A stretch of DNA of 64,000 nucleotides, from assembly GCF_000321415.2 (NCBI RefSeq), contig NC_019902.2, positions 2,480,001-2,544,000 on the forward strand. Reading direction: 5' to 3'. Below are positions 13,282-21,290 of the stretch, piece by piece. The DNA comes from Thioalkalivibrio nitratireducens DSM 14787 (GTDB lineage: Bacteria > Pseudomonadota > Gammaproteobacteria > Ectothiorhodospirales > Ectothiorhodospiraceae). Below the pieces are notes generated by a model that saw only the letters and a list, made by a program, of their open reading frames with translations, searched no databases and was not told where the DNA came from. How positions within the stretch are numbered: the first letter of the stretch is position 1; each line of letters begins with the position of its first letter. The translations under genes and the position numbers were made by a program.

Positions 13282-14688
13282 TCAGGCGTTCATCGCGGCG
13301 AGATCGGCCATCGCGACCTTGCGGTTGTGCACTGCGAAGCCGTCGATGTACGCGAGCAGATCGGTCGGGTCGAAGCGGTTGCCGTCGAAGAACCGGTCCG
13401 GGCCCATCGCAATCGGCGCGCTCGCGGCCTCGAGCATCCAGGGCTCGGCACGGTCGCCCTCGGTCTTGTGGTCCACGGTCGGATACGCGATGCCCAGCGC
13501 CCGCGCCGCCTCGCGGTAGAGGTCGGTGCGGTACACGCGGGCCGCCTCGGCACGGATGTCGATCGGCGTCTCGACCTGGCCCCAGCGGATCATCTGGGTC
13601 AGGAACCACTCGGCGTGGGAGCGCCAGGGGAAGGTGGCGGCATAGCGGTAGAAGACGTTGAAGTCCGGGAGCTGGCGCGGTTCCTCGTCGGGCGCGTACT
13701 TGAAGGTGCCGGTCATCGACATCTTCACCACGTCCACCGGGGCATTCACCCAGCGCCTCTGCGAGATCGTCTCGACCACCTCCATGCGGTTGGCCGGATC
13801 ATCCATCCAGCGGTTGGTCTCGATCAGCGCCATCAGCAGCGCCTTGTGGGTGGTCGGGTACCGTTCCACCCAGTCCTGGTTGAACCCCAGCACCTTCTCG
13901 GGATTGTTGTTCCAGATCTCGTAGTTGGTGATCACTACCCGCCCGATCCCGGCGTCCACCGCGCGCTCGTTCCAGGGCTCGCCGACGCAGTAGCCATCGA
14001 TGTTGCGCGCGCGCAGGTTCGCGACCATCTGCGGCGGCGGGATCACGATCAGCCGGATGTCCTGGTCCGGGTCGATGCCGGCGGCGGCCATCCAGTAGCG
14101 CAGCTCGTAGTTGTGAGTCGACACCGGGAACACCATCGCGAAGGTCATCGGCTCGCGTCCCGCGGCCTTGTCGGCGTCGATCACCTTCTTCAGCGCGCGG
14201 GCGGTCATCGGGCGCTCGGCCATCGCCTCCGGGTCGGCCTCCAGCATCCGGTCGTACAGGTCGTTCGAGACCGTGATGGCATTGCCGTTCAGGTCCATGC
14301 TGAACGCGGTGACGGTCGGCCTGCGCGTCGCGCCCACGCCGAGACTGGCCGCGATCGGCATGCCCGCCAACATGTGCCCGCCATCCAGTTCTCCGACGGA
14401 GACCTTGTCGCGGATATTGGCCCAGGAGGCCTCCTTCGCCACCGTCACGTCGAGGCCGTATTTCCTGAAGTACCCCTTCTCGTAGGCCATCACCAGCGGT
14501 GCACAATCGGTCAGCGGGATGAACCCCAGGCTGAGCTTCGTTCGTTCCAGGCCTTCGGCACCCCCCGCCCAGGCCGCGGCGCGGAAGAAGTCCGGGTGCG
14601 TACCCAACGTAATCGCGCCCGCACCAGCGGCGAGCGCACCGAGGAATCGACGCCGTGAAGGATTGCCCGGCTGCTTCTGATCGTTCAT
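13282..14688 (-). CDS. nrtA: Nitrate ABC transporter substrate-binding protein with Tat signal
   Basis: A 468-residue NrtA-type receptor. The ATG at 14688 is chosen because AGGGGG sits 6 nt upstream and a twin-arginine leader starts directly (PSRRRFLGALAAGAGAI). The mature part has the family sequence LSLGFIPLTDCAPLVMAYEKG and DGGHMLAGMPIAASLG. It should bind nitrate in the periplasm or at the membrane for NrtB/NrtD. It is the first gene of the operon. Expression is predicted to depend on the leader elements at 14725-14847 and on NasR encoded upstream. Confidence 0.93.
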   Translation of the reverse strand: MNDQKQPGNPSRRRFLGALAAGAGAITLGTHPDFFRAAAWAGGAEGLERTKLSLGFIPLTDCAPLVMAYEKGYFRKYGLDVTVAKEASWANIRDKVSVGELDGGHMLAGMPIAASLGVGATRRPTVTAFSMDLNGNAITVSNDLYDRMLEADPEAMAERPMTARALKKVIDADKAAGREPMTFAMVFPVSTHNYELRYWMAAAGIDPDQDIRLIVIPPPQMVANLRARNIDGYCVGEPWNERAVDAGIGRVVITNYEIWNNNPEKVLGFNQDWVERYPTTHKALLMALIETNRWMDDPANRMEVVETISQRRWVNAPVDVVKMSMTGTFKYAPDEEPRQLPDFNVFYRYAATFPWRSHAEWFLTQMIRWGQVETPIDIRAEAARVYRTDLYREAARALGIAYPTVDHKTEGDRAEPWMLEAASAPIAMGPDRFFDGNRFDPTDLLAYIDGFAVHNRKVAMADLAAMNA

Positions 14689-14724
14689 GAACTGCCCCCT
14701 TGTCTGTTGGAAAACCTGCGCAAC

Positions 14725-14779
14725 AAAAAGGCGTCGCACCGTGCAGGCCGCGAAGAACGCAACCTGCGGGTGGACGCCT
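14725..14779 (-). terminator. Intrinsic terminator/attenuator in the nrtA leader
   Basis: Read on the minus strand, AGGCGTC (14773-14779) pairs with GACGCCT (14729-14735), and an inner stem GCAGG/CCTGC (14763-14767 with 14743-14747) extends it. A run of five U follows at 14725-14729. It ends about 37 nt before the nrtA ATG and would stop transcription unless antitermination occurs. Folding was done by eye. Confidence 0.75.
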
Positions 14780-14816
14780 TTGTCCGAATCCAAAGCGAAG
14801 GACCGCCGTTGGTCCT
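14778..14816 (-). promoter_or_regulatory. ANTAR (NasR) recognition hairpins in the nrtA leader RNA
   Basis: The first hairpin is AGGACC-AACGGC-GGTCCT (14799-14816), a perfect 6-bp stem with a hexaloop that has A at position 1 and G at position 4, the conserved ANTAR target rule. A second hairpin, CTTTG/CAAAG with an 8-nt loop (14778-14795), follows and shares two bases with the 5' arm of the terminator, so the two structures compete. NasR bound here would favour read-through into nrtA. The first hairpin is convincing; the second is weaker because its loop is not a canonical hexaloop. Confidence 0.7.
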
Positions 14817-14831
14817 GCTCGCGATAAGCCA

Positions 14832-14847
14832 AGCAGACACCGTGCCA
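14832..14847 (-). promoter_or_regulatory. Sigma54 (-24/-12) promoter of the nitrate assimilation operon
   Basis: The minus-strand sequence TGGCACGGTGTCTGCT has GG and GC separated by exactly 10 bp, the sigma54 spacing, and matches TGGCAC well at -24. The predicted transcription start is near 14821, just 5 nt before the hexaloop hairpin. This fits a short attenuated leader as in Klebsiella nasF. Confidence 0.7.
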
Positions 14848-14993
14848 ACTCGGTCACGGCCGTGCCGACACAATCCGTTGCCATACGGTGCTCATTGTTC
14901 CTTCAACGACTTGGCGCCAGAAATCGCGGTAACGCCGGTCGAACACGAAGTGCGGCACCGCAGGCGCCGCACCGCCGGGACATGGCAGTCACC

Positions 14994-15008
14994 GCACTAG
15001 GCTGGTGC
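14994..15008. promoter_or_regulatory. NtrC-type enhancer dyad
   Basis: GCACTAGGCTGGTGC is a dyad of the NtrC form GCACY-N5-RGTGC. It lies about 175 bp upstream of the predicted sigma54 start, a normal enhancer distance. Only one good site was found, so this is motif-level inference. Confidence 0.5.
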
Positions 15009-15167
15009 CATTACCTTCACCGTGCCCGCCTGTGGTGCGCCCCCGCCGCGTTTGCAGGCGCGGGGATGTCTACCTTTAGGAAGCGAGCCCTCTCGCCAAT
15101 GGGGTGTCGCGTGTGAACCATCGGGCCAAGGGGATTCGGCCACCGCCGGTTCGGCTGGGGGGCTGGT

Positions 15168-16493
15168 CTACGTGACCGGGGAGGCCAGCACATCGGCCAT
15201 GGCCACGGTCGCTTCCGCGACCTCGGCAAGCCTCCGGTTCTGGTTCATCGCCGTCTGGCGCAGCAGACGGTAGGCCTGCTCCTCGGACAGGTTGCGGTGC
15301 TTCATCAGCAGAGACTTCGCCCGCTCGATCAGCTTGCGCTCGGCCAGCGCCTCGCGCGCTGCGGTCAGCTCGTCCGCGATCGCGTGCAACTGCCGCGACT
15401 GGACATGCACCAGGTCCATCAACGAGGTCTGCAGCAGGCCACCGTTGCCCTCCAGCCGCTGGCGTTCCAGCTCGATCAACCGTGCCGCACCCGCCTCGCC
15501 AGTGACCGGCAGCGGCCTGCCGAGGATCACCGCCGATGGCTGTTCCCGCCCGCGGGAATCGGCTTCCCCACCGCCCGTCAACGCGGTTGCATCCTCCAGA
15601 ACCGCGCGCACTTCCAAAAGCCGGCGCTCGCAGAGGCCGCGCAAATGGGCCTCCAGTTGCTCCTCTACCCCCCACAACGCGTCGATGCGATGGGTCGCCT
15701 GGGCGAACCAGAGTTCGGCGAGGTCCAGCGATCCTTCTAGCAGTCCATCCCGGCTGCCGGTACAGGCGATCCGGCGCAGCCGTTCCAGTTCGGCCGTGTG
15801 GGGCACGGTCTGGCACTCCTGCCAGAGACGCAGCGAATCCTCGTCGCAGAACTCGGTGAAGATCCGGAAGCAGCGCTCCTGGGCATCGATGCGGTGCACC
15901 AGCGATTGGCGCAGCGTCTCGTCGCCCCAGCCGCGGCTGAACCCTGCCACGCCGATCGCGCGCTCCTGGCCCGAAAGTTCTTTCCCCTGCATCAGGTTGA
16001 ACAACGCAACGAGTGCTCGGGACACCTCCGGATCCACGGCCGTGTCGGCCGCCTCGAACACCACCCCCAGAAGGTGGCCGAGCAGTTCGGTGAACCGCTC
16101 GATCACCTCGGGCGCGTCGACATCCTGCCGCAGGATCGCAGCACGCAACTCGGGGAGCCGCGAAAGCCCGTCCACCGCCAGCGCGATGCCACCGAGCAGG
16201 CGGCTACACTGCAACCCGCGGGATCCCGGATTCAACCAGGTCGACAGGTGCTCCAGAAAACTGGCCTGGGCCCGTTCCGAATCTTCGCGGTACTGCTGGA
16301 GCCGTTCGCCGTACCGACGGCCAGATGACCCGAGGTACAGGTTCGACGCCCCACGTTCGCGCTGCAGGCTGTGCATCAGCGCGCGAACGACCGCGACCAG
16401 TTGCACCGCCTGCGCGAGCTGCTCCAGCGCCGCCACCTCGCAGCGCCGCGCCGCAACCAGAAACTCCAGTGCGCTGCGTTCCGCCGTGTCCAT
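15168..16493 (-). CDS. nasR: Nitrate/nitrite-responsive transcription antiterminator (NIT-ANTAR)
   Basis: A 441-residue cytoplasmic regulator. The ATG at 16493 follows a GGGGGGA ribosome-binding site and gives MDTAERSALEFLVAARRCE. The N-terminal and central parts form a NIT nitrate/nitrite-sensing domain (VRALMHSLQRERGASNLYLG near its start). The last 70 residues are an ANTAR RNA-binding domain (LIERAKSLLMKHRNLSEEQA). By homology to Klebsiella NasR it binds hexaloop hairpins in nascent leader RNA when nitrate or nitrite is present and prevents termination. The operon it should control begins 480 bp downstream on the same strand and carries a matching hairpin and terminator. Confidence 0.92.
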   Translation of the reverse strand: MDTAERSALEFLVAARRCEVAALEQLAQAVQLVAVVRALMHSLQRERGASNLYLGSSGRRYGERLQQYREDSERAQASFLEHLSTWLNPGSRGLQCSRLLGGIALAVDGLSRLPELRAAILRQDVDAPEVIERFTELLGHLLGVVFEAADTAVDPEVSRALVALFNLMQGKELSGQERAIGVAGFSRGWGDETLRQSLVHRIDAQERCFRIFTEFCDEDSLRLWQECQTVPHTAELERLRRIACTGSRDGLLEGSLDLAELWFAQATHRIDALWGVEEQLEAHLRGLCERRLLEVRAVLEDATALTGGGEADSRGREQPSAVILGRPLPVTGEAGAARLIELERQRLEGNGGLLQTSLMDLVHVQSRQLHAIADELTAAREALAERKLIERAKSLLMKHRNLSEEQAYRLLRQTAMNQNRRLAEVAEATVAMADVLASPVT

Positions 16494-16805
16494 TCCGCGT
16501 GTCCCCCCAGCCCGGCTGCGCGACCGATGCCGCGCACCGATCCGGACCCATCGTCCAGCGGGATGCACGATCCGTACCGGGAAAGTCGCCTCGGAGCCAC
16601 CACGCCCAGCGGACTCACAACGGGGTGACGAAGGCCGGCACGGTCCGCCCCCCACCCTCGCCAACCAGCGTTGGCAGCACTGCAACGCTCGCGGCAACCC
16701 TGGCGTGGGAACGGCGGGTGACGGCCTGCGGTCTCTTCCGCCCGTTCCGGGTGCCTACCGCCGAGCAGCGTCGAGGGCCGCGCGTAGTGGCCCGTCTCCG
16801 GTCGG
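16494..16805. other. Intergenic region upstream of nasR
   Basis: No convincing gene. It separates the 3' end of the Nudix gene from nasR on the same strand and must hold any nasR promoter, but no clear sigma70 or sigma54 boxes were recognised. Confidence 0.4.
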
Positions 16806-17360
16806 TCAGCCGCGTAGGTGCGGCAGCGCCAGGAACAGCGCGGAAAGTGTCTTGGCGTCGGTGACGCGCCCGTCCCGGGCCGCCTGTTCGGCGGCGTCCG
16901 GAGTCAGGCTGAGAATCTCCAGAAACTCGCCGTCGTCGGGCTCGGCGCCGACCTCGGTCAGCTCGCGGGCCAAGTACACGTCGATCCGCTCGTCGGAGTA
17001 GCCGACGCAGGTGTGAATCGACCCGAGCGGCCGCCAGTCCCGGGCTTCGTAGCCGGTCTCTTCCAGCAACTCGCGGCGAGCGCAGTCGCCAGGCGCCTCA
17101 CCGGGATCGATGCGCCCCGCGGGCAGTTCGAGCACGGAACGCCCCAGGGCATAGCGGAACTGGCGAACGAACAGCAGGCGGGTGTCCGGGAGTTGGGCGA
17201 CAATCAGCACCGCACCCGGGTGCCGGATGTATTCGCGTATTCCTTCGCTCCCGTCGGGCAGGCGAATGCGGTCGCGGAAAAGCTTGATCACTACGCCGTC
17301 GAACACGGTCTCCGAGGAGAGGGTCGCCTCGTACAGGTGATCGTCTTCGGGGTTGCGCAT
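16806..17360 (-). CDS. Nudix hydrolase, ADP-ribose pyrophosphatase-like
   Basis: 184 residues. The ATG at 17360 is preceded by GGAGGG at 5 nt. The Nudix box is complete: G at RIDPGEAPG, then RRELLEETGY (GX5EX7REUXEEXGU pattern). The flanking sequence (IRHPGAVLIVAQ, LFVRQFRYALGRSVLELPAG) is typical of NudF/ADP-ribose pyrophosphatases, which split ADP-ribose to AMP and ribose 5-phosphate. Substrate is inferred from family resemblance only. The GDP-mannose hydrolases look similar. Confidence 0.8.
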   Translation of the reverse strand: MRNPEDDHLYEATLSSETVFDGVVIKLFRDRIRLPDGSEGIREYIRHPGAVLIVAQLPDTRLLFVRQFRYALGRSVLELPAGRIDPGEAPGDCARRELLEETGYEARDWRPLGSIHTCVGYSDERIDVYLARELTEVGAEPDDGEFLEILSLTPDAAEQAARDGRVTDAKTLSALFLALPHLRG

Positions 17361-17488
17361 AGGGTCCCTCCGGTCGGGTTCCGCGGCATGATGGCACCCA
17401 TGTGGTGGCGGATAAAGGCCTGAAGTTGGCTCGGAAAACACGCCCCTCCGCCGTTCCAGGGAGAGAGGGTTGGGAAGGGGGTAAGGCG

Positions 17489-17818
17489 CTAGCGACCCGG
17501 CGGGGTTTCGCGCTCGTAGCCGCAGTTCCAGCACTGGGTGAACTGGGCCTCGCTCCTTTCCTTGCAGCGCGGACAGGTCCAGTCGCAGGCAGTAGGATCC
17601 GCCTCGGCTTCCAGGTATTCCTTGATCACCGCACGCGCCTGCTCGGCCTGTTCCTCGTGCACGACCACGACCCGGGCCCAGCATTCGTTCGGAGGGATCT
17701 CGCCTGCCGCGCCGTAGAGCCCGGCCTGCAACACGTGGGCCTGGATGCCGGCGTTCTGCAATACACCTTCGATGAACCCGGCCATGATCGGGTCGGCGGC
17801 GGTGTACACGGTCTTCAT
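17489..17818 (-). CDS. DUF2007-like protein with C-terminal zinc ribbon
   Basis: 109 residues. The N-terminal 70 residues (MKTVYTAADPIMAGFIEGVLQNAGIQAHV) have the ferredoxin-like DUF2007 pattern that begins with K-x-V/L-Y-x-A-x-x-P/D and includes an L-x-x-x-G-I segment. The C-terminus carries two CxxC pairs (WTCPRCKER, QCWNCGYE), which should bind zinc. DUF2007 proteins are proposed signal-transducing or adaptor proteins with unclear function. It lies between a Nudix gene and a conserved hypothetical on the same strand. Confidence 0.7.
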   Translation of the reverse strand: MKTVYTAADPIMAGFIEGVLQNAGIQAHVLQAGLYGAAGEIPPNECWARVVVVHEEQAEQARAVIKEYLEAEADPTACDWTCPRCKERSEAQFTQCWNCGYERETPPGR

Positions 17819-17950
17819 GACGCGACCCGGCCCCAGCCGGTGGGCGCACACCGCACCAGCAGTACCGATCGGGCGGTGCAACGGCTCACCGGCGACACGT
17901 GCAGGACCCGGCCCCCGCGGCGAATACAGCGTTCGTACACCTTTCGCTCC

Positions 17951-18583
17951 TCAGCGGGCATGACCCGCGCTTTGGAAATATTCCAGCGCCTTCTGGATCG
18001 CGTAGAACGGTGCCTCCTCGGCGGCTTCCGGCGTGTCCGGCCGATGGATGTCGGCGTGGTACTTGCGGAACGCCAGCACGTGGATCGGCAGCTCGCGCGC
18101 GAACAGGTCGTTCTCGTCGATGAAATACTGTGCCAGCGCCAGAACCAGCCAGAAACGGGTTTCGTTGGGCAGGATATCCGGGCTCACGCGAATCCGCGGC
18201 AGATCGCCGGCGCCGCCCCTACCCTCGACCTCGACCCGAACGCTCTGGGCGACCTGCTCCGCGTCTGCATCAACGACCCATTCCAGATCGTCCGACAACT
18301 GCAGGTGCCCCTTGGAACGCACGTGATCGCGCGGCTGGAAAACCTTGCTGGACATGTTCACAGCCCAGATCTCCAGCGTCTCGCGCAATTCCGCAGCAAG
18401 CGGACCCTCGGCCATCGCGTACAGCTGCCGGGCATAGAGCATGTCCCAGATCCAGATCTGGGCATACTCGGGCAATTCACCCTCGGCGCGGATCGCGACC
18501 GGCGTACGTTGCGGGCGATCAGGCGCCGGTAGCAGGAACTGCAGGATGAAGCTGGGCAAGAACGGCTCCGACACAGAATGCAT
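17951..18583 (-). CDS. Conserved hypothetical protein
   Basis: About 210 residues, start placed at the ATG at 18583 (MHSVSEPFLPSFILQFLLPAP). It is soluble, acidic in the C-terminal half, with no signal peptide or membrane segment. Aromatic-rich stretches (YAQIWIWDMLYARQLYAMAEG, split by a Trp pair; TRFWLVLALAQYFIDENDLF) suggest a helical fold. A metal- or nucleotide-binding motif was not seen. I do not recognise the family. It is transcribed in the same direction as msrPQ and the reading frame starts 24 bp after the msrQ stop. Confidence 0.6.
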   Translation of the reverse strand: MHSVSEPFLPSFILQFLLPAPDRPQRTPVAIRAEGELPEYAQIWIWDMLYARQLYAMAEGPLAAELRETLEIWAVNMSSKVFQPRDHVRSKGHLQLSDDLEWVVDADAEQVAQSVRVEVEGRGGAGDLPRIRVSPDILPNETRFWLVLALAQYFIDENDLFARELPIHVLAFRKYHADIHRPDTPEAAEEAPFYAIQKALEYFQSAGHAR

Positions 18584-18606
18584 GCCCGCGAGTATAGCCC
18601 TGCCGA

Positions 18607-19287
18607 TCATACGACCCCATTTCGCGCGGGTTCTCCGCGGGCTCTGCGGCGTTGGTTCAGTGCCCAGACGACCCGAAGGCTGAGCAGAAGTCCGAGGACC
18701 AGCGTGTACAGCATGGCGTCACGGTAATCGGCGCGGGTCAGCCAGACGATGTGCACGACCGCAAGTACCCCGGCCAGATACACCGCCCGGTGCAGGCGGA
18801 CCCAGTTGCGTCCCAACAGTGCCACCGCGCGCCGGGTCGAGGTCAGCGCGAGCAGCAGCAGGATCAGCCAGGCACCGAATCCCGCCATCGCATACGGCCG
18901 CGTGGTCAGGTCATCCAGGATCAGCAGCAGGTCGAAGAACAGGTCAACCCCGAACCAGACCACGAAGTGCGTGCTGGCGTACGCGAACGCCAGCAGCCCC
19001 AGCATGCGCCGCAGCCGGCCGATCGCGGCCCACCCAGTCAGCCGCCGCAGCGGGGTCACCGCCAGCGCCACCAGCAGCACGATCATCGCCACGGTGCCCG
19101 TATCCGCGAGGAGCCGTTCGATCGGATTGACGCCCAGCCCGCCGAAAGCACCGCCGATCCGGGCGGCAAGCCACGCGCCTGGCAGCAGGCCGGCCGACAG
19201 TGCCAGCCACCACACGAACGGTGGCACTACGGCCGATCGCCGGCCGGACCGCGCCCGGTCGTGCGTCCCACGGAACGACGAACCCAC
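18607..19287 (-). CDS. msrQ: Membrane haem subunit of periplasmic methionine sulfoxide reductase
   Basis: 226 residues with a GTG start at 19287 after GAGGG. It is a multi-span b-haem membrane protein of the YedZ/MsrQ family: segments such as VWWLALSAGLLPGAWLA, TVAMIVLLVALAVTPL, LLAFAYASTHFVVWFG and YLAGVLAVVHIVWLT contain the conserved histidines. It passes electrons from cytoplasmic NAD(P)H-flavin reductase or the quinone pool to MsrP. Its partner msrP is encoded 180 bp upstream on the same strand, which is an unusually wide gap for this pair and is filled by a repeat-like sequence. Confidence 0.9.
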   Translation of the reverse strand: MGSSFRGTHDRARSGRRSAVVPPFVWWLALSAGLLPGAWLAARIGGAFGGLGVNPIERLLADTGTVAMIVLLVALAVTPLRRLTGWAAIGRLRRMLGLLAFAYASTHFVVWFGVDLFFDLLLILDDLTTRPYAMAGFGAWLILLLLALTSTRRAVALLGRNWVRLHRAVYLAGVLAVVHIVWLTRADYRDAMLYTLVLGLLLSLRVVWALNQRRRARGEPARNGVV

Positions 19288-19466
19288 GGGTCCCTCAGGA
19301 AAGCTCGGGGTTCGGTGTCATCGCCACGGGCGGCCTGCGGCCGCGAGCGCAGCGCGGCGGGACATAGCGATCCACAAGGCGCGATCCACAAGGAGTGGAT
19401 TTCGCCTGTTCCATATGGAGTGGAGCGCTTCGCTCGCAATGACCAGAACCATGATTCACGTTTCCC
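19288..19466. repeat. Repeat-like intergenic sequence between msrP and msrQ
   Basis: The segment holds GCGATCCACAAG twice in tandem (around 19375-19400) and an alternating Gly/Arg-codon-like GC-rich block. It looks like a dispersed repetitive element rather than coding DNA. Confidence 0.4.
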
Positions 19467-20402
19467 CTAGAAATACCGTTTCAGGTCCATCCCCTCGTAG
19501 AGATGCGCGACCTCGTCCCCGTAGCCGTTGAACATCAGCGTCCGGCGCCGGCGCAATTCGCCGATCCGGCGCTCGGTGCGCTGCGACCACCGCGGATGCG
19601 GGACATCGGGGTTCACGTTGCTGTAGAAACCGTACTCGTTCGGCTGTGCCAGGTTCCACGCGGTCGTCGGCTCGACCTCGGTGAAGCGGATACGAACGAT
19701 CGACTTGATGCTCTTGAAGCCGTATTTCCACGGCACTACCAGTCGCAGCGGTGCACCGTTCTGGTTCGGCAGCGCATCGCCGTACAGGCCCACCGCGAGC
19801 AGGGTCAGCGGATGCTTTGCCTCGTCCAGCCGGAGTCCCTCGGTATACGGCCACTCCAATACCGGGCGCCGCTGCCCGGGCAGGTTGTCAGGATCCAGCA
19901 CGGACTCGAACGCGACGTAGCGCGCCGAGCCGTCGGGTTCGGCCTTCCTCAGCACCCGGTTCAGTTCGAAACCAACCCAGGGGATCACCATCGACCAGCC
20001 CTCGACGCAGCGCAGGCGATAAATCCGCTCCTCCAGCTCCCAGGGCCGCAGGAAATCTTCGAGCGCGTAACGCCCAGGGTTGGAACACGCCCCGTCGACC
20101 ACGACTGTCCAGGGTTCGGTCGTCAGAAGATGCGCGTTGCGCGCCGGGTCCGCCTTGCCCGTACCCAGTTCGAAGAAGTTGTTGTAGGTCGTTACGTCCT
20201 CGTACGGAGTGGGTTTCTCGTCGGTCGAGAACGATCCGGGCGTGTACTCGAGCGCCGCGCTCCCCTGCCCCGCCGCAGGCAGAACGAGCCCGGCGCCGAG
20301 GGCGAGGCCGCCACGGAGGAAATCGCGTCTGCGCTGATAGACCTCCCTGGGTGTGATCTCGCTGGGATTGGCCTCGGATCGACGACGGGTGCGGATCAGC
20401 AT
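19467..20402 (-). CDS. msrP: Periplasmic methionine sulfoxide reductase, molybdopterin subunit
   Basis: 311 residues of the YedY/MsrP sulfite-oxidase-like family. The start at 20402 ([20 protein letters not shown]) has AGGA 9 nt upstream. A Tat leader is present ([15 protein letters not shown]). The Mo-ligating cysteine is in [12 protein letters not shown]. Family blocks include [15 protein letters not shown] and [18 protein letters not shown]. It repairs oxidised methionines in periplasmic proteins using electrons from MsrQ. Most likely an ordinary functional copy. Confidence 0.95.
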   Translation of the reverse strand: MLIRTRRRSEANPSEITPREVYQRRRDFLRGGLALGAGLVLPAAGQGSAALEYTPGSFSTDEKPTPYEDVTTYNNFFELGTGKADPARNAHLLTTEPWTVVVDGACSNPGRYALEDFLRPWELEERIYRLRCVEGWSMVIPWVGFELNRVLRKAEPDGSARYVAFESVLDPDNLPGQRRPVLEWPYTEGLRLDEAKHPLTLLAVGLYGDALPNQNGAPLRLVVPWKYGFKSIKSIVRIRFTEVEPTTAWNLAQPNEYGFYSNVNPDVPHPRWSQRTERRIGELRRRRTLMFNGYGDEVAHLYEGMDLKRYF

Positions 20403-20597
20403 GGGCGGGTTCCTCGCGTGCATGGCCGATGGTAAAGGGTACAGCCCCGGAGGAGGAACGGCACTCGCTGGTTCGGGCCCGTACTCCGGCATCCCTGAGA
20501 CACGCACCCCTGTAACGGAGTTCGGCCGCGCACGCAGTCTTCCCACACATGGGAAATGGACAATAAACCAGGTTGATCCGGGATAAGTTTTTTCTGG

Positions 20598-20625
20598 TTG
20601 ATCTTTATCAGCGAATCCTTATAAA
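20598..20625 (+). promoter_or_regulatory. Putative sigma70 promoter for the small acidic protein
   Basis: TTGATC (20598-20603) and TATAAA (20620-20625) are spaced by 16 bp in an AT-rich patch that stands out against the GC-rich surroundings. The start codon lies 35 bp further on. Confidence 0.55.
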
Positions 20626-20659
20626 GGGGAGAAATTCAACTTTACGAGAGAATCGAACG

Positions 20660-20851
20660 ATGAGCCTGAACGACGACCTGAACCTGGAATACGACGACGA
20701 CACCGTGGACATCGGAGCGATGCAGCGCCCCCAGACGAATCCCTTGGCTGCACGGCGCTCGCTCGAACGCCTGCTCGAACAGCGGGCACTGCGCAGCCGC
20801 CTACGCGACGACCTCGACGAGGGCGGTGCGCTGGACGACCTGGACTGGTGA
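20660..20851 (+). CDS. Small acidic protein of unknown function
   Basis: 63 residues from the ATG at 20660, with GAGAG upstream and a promoter at 20598. The N-terminus is very acidic (DDDLNLEYDDDTVDIG split by one Asn), the middle is basic and helical (LAARRSLERLLEQRALRSRL) and the end is acidic with a terminal Trp (LDDLDW). The basic-helix/acidic-tail layout resembles PA3496-type small proteins of Pseudomonas, but this is only a guess from composition. Confidence 0.6.
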   Translation: MSLNDDLNLEYDDDTVDIGAMQRPQTNPLAARRSLERLLEQRALRSRLRDDLDEGGALDDLDW

Positions 20852-21290
20852 CCCCCGCGCGGCGCCGGCCCACTCGGCGCCGCGCATCAGACCACCTGCA
20901 AGGACCCGCGTTGCGGCGCTGGCGGTCGACGCGGGCTTGGCGGCACCTCAGGCCATGGCCGAAGGTGCACGAGGAAGGGGCACCGAGACCGCCACCGAAA
21001 GCGCGGTCGCGGCGCGTCCCGGAAAGCTTCCCTGACGTGGAACGACGGCCTGAGCCCTCCTCGTATTGGGCTTAGCCGGCATCCGTTTTCTGATTGTCGC
21101 CTTGCCCGCCGAACGGGCTGGTTCCCGTTTGGACACTGAACCCCGTGGCCGGCATGCGGGTCCACCTTGCATGGGCCTGGCTATTGGAGGGCCGTGTGTC
21201 CAATCGGCGCCCTGACGTATTCTTCTTCCCCTAGAACCGATCGGCGGGAATTCCCGGTTTTCGAACCCGTTCTTGCAGGAGTCGATCCGC
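20852..21290. other. Intergenic region, no gene recognised
   Basis: About 440 bp between the small acidic gene and the AttH-like gene. Open frames here have strongly basic, low-complexity translations and no family resemblance. No RNA gene or clear terminator was seen. Confidence 0.4.

Noticed and set aside
14817-14829. Small hairpin GCT/AGC with an A-x-x-G loop directly upstream of the hexaloop hairpin, as first ANTAR stem
   Set aside because: It would lie upstream of or across the predicted sigma54 start, so it is probably not transcribed; its loop is five bases.
14950-14972. Inverted repeat GTGCGGC/GCCGCAC as a second NtrC site
   Set aside because: Half-site spacing and sequence do not fit the NtrC form; kept only as an unexplained dyad.
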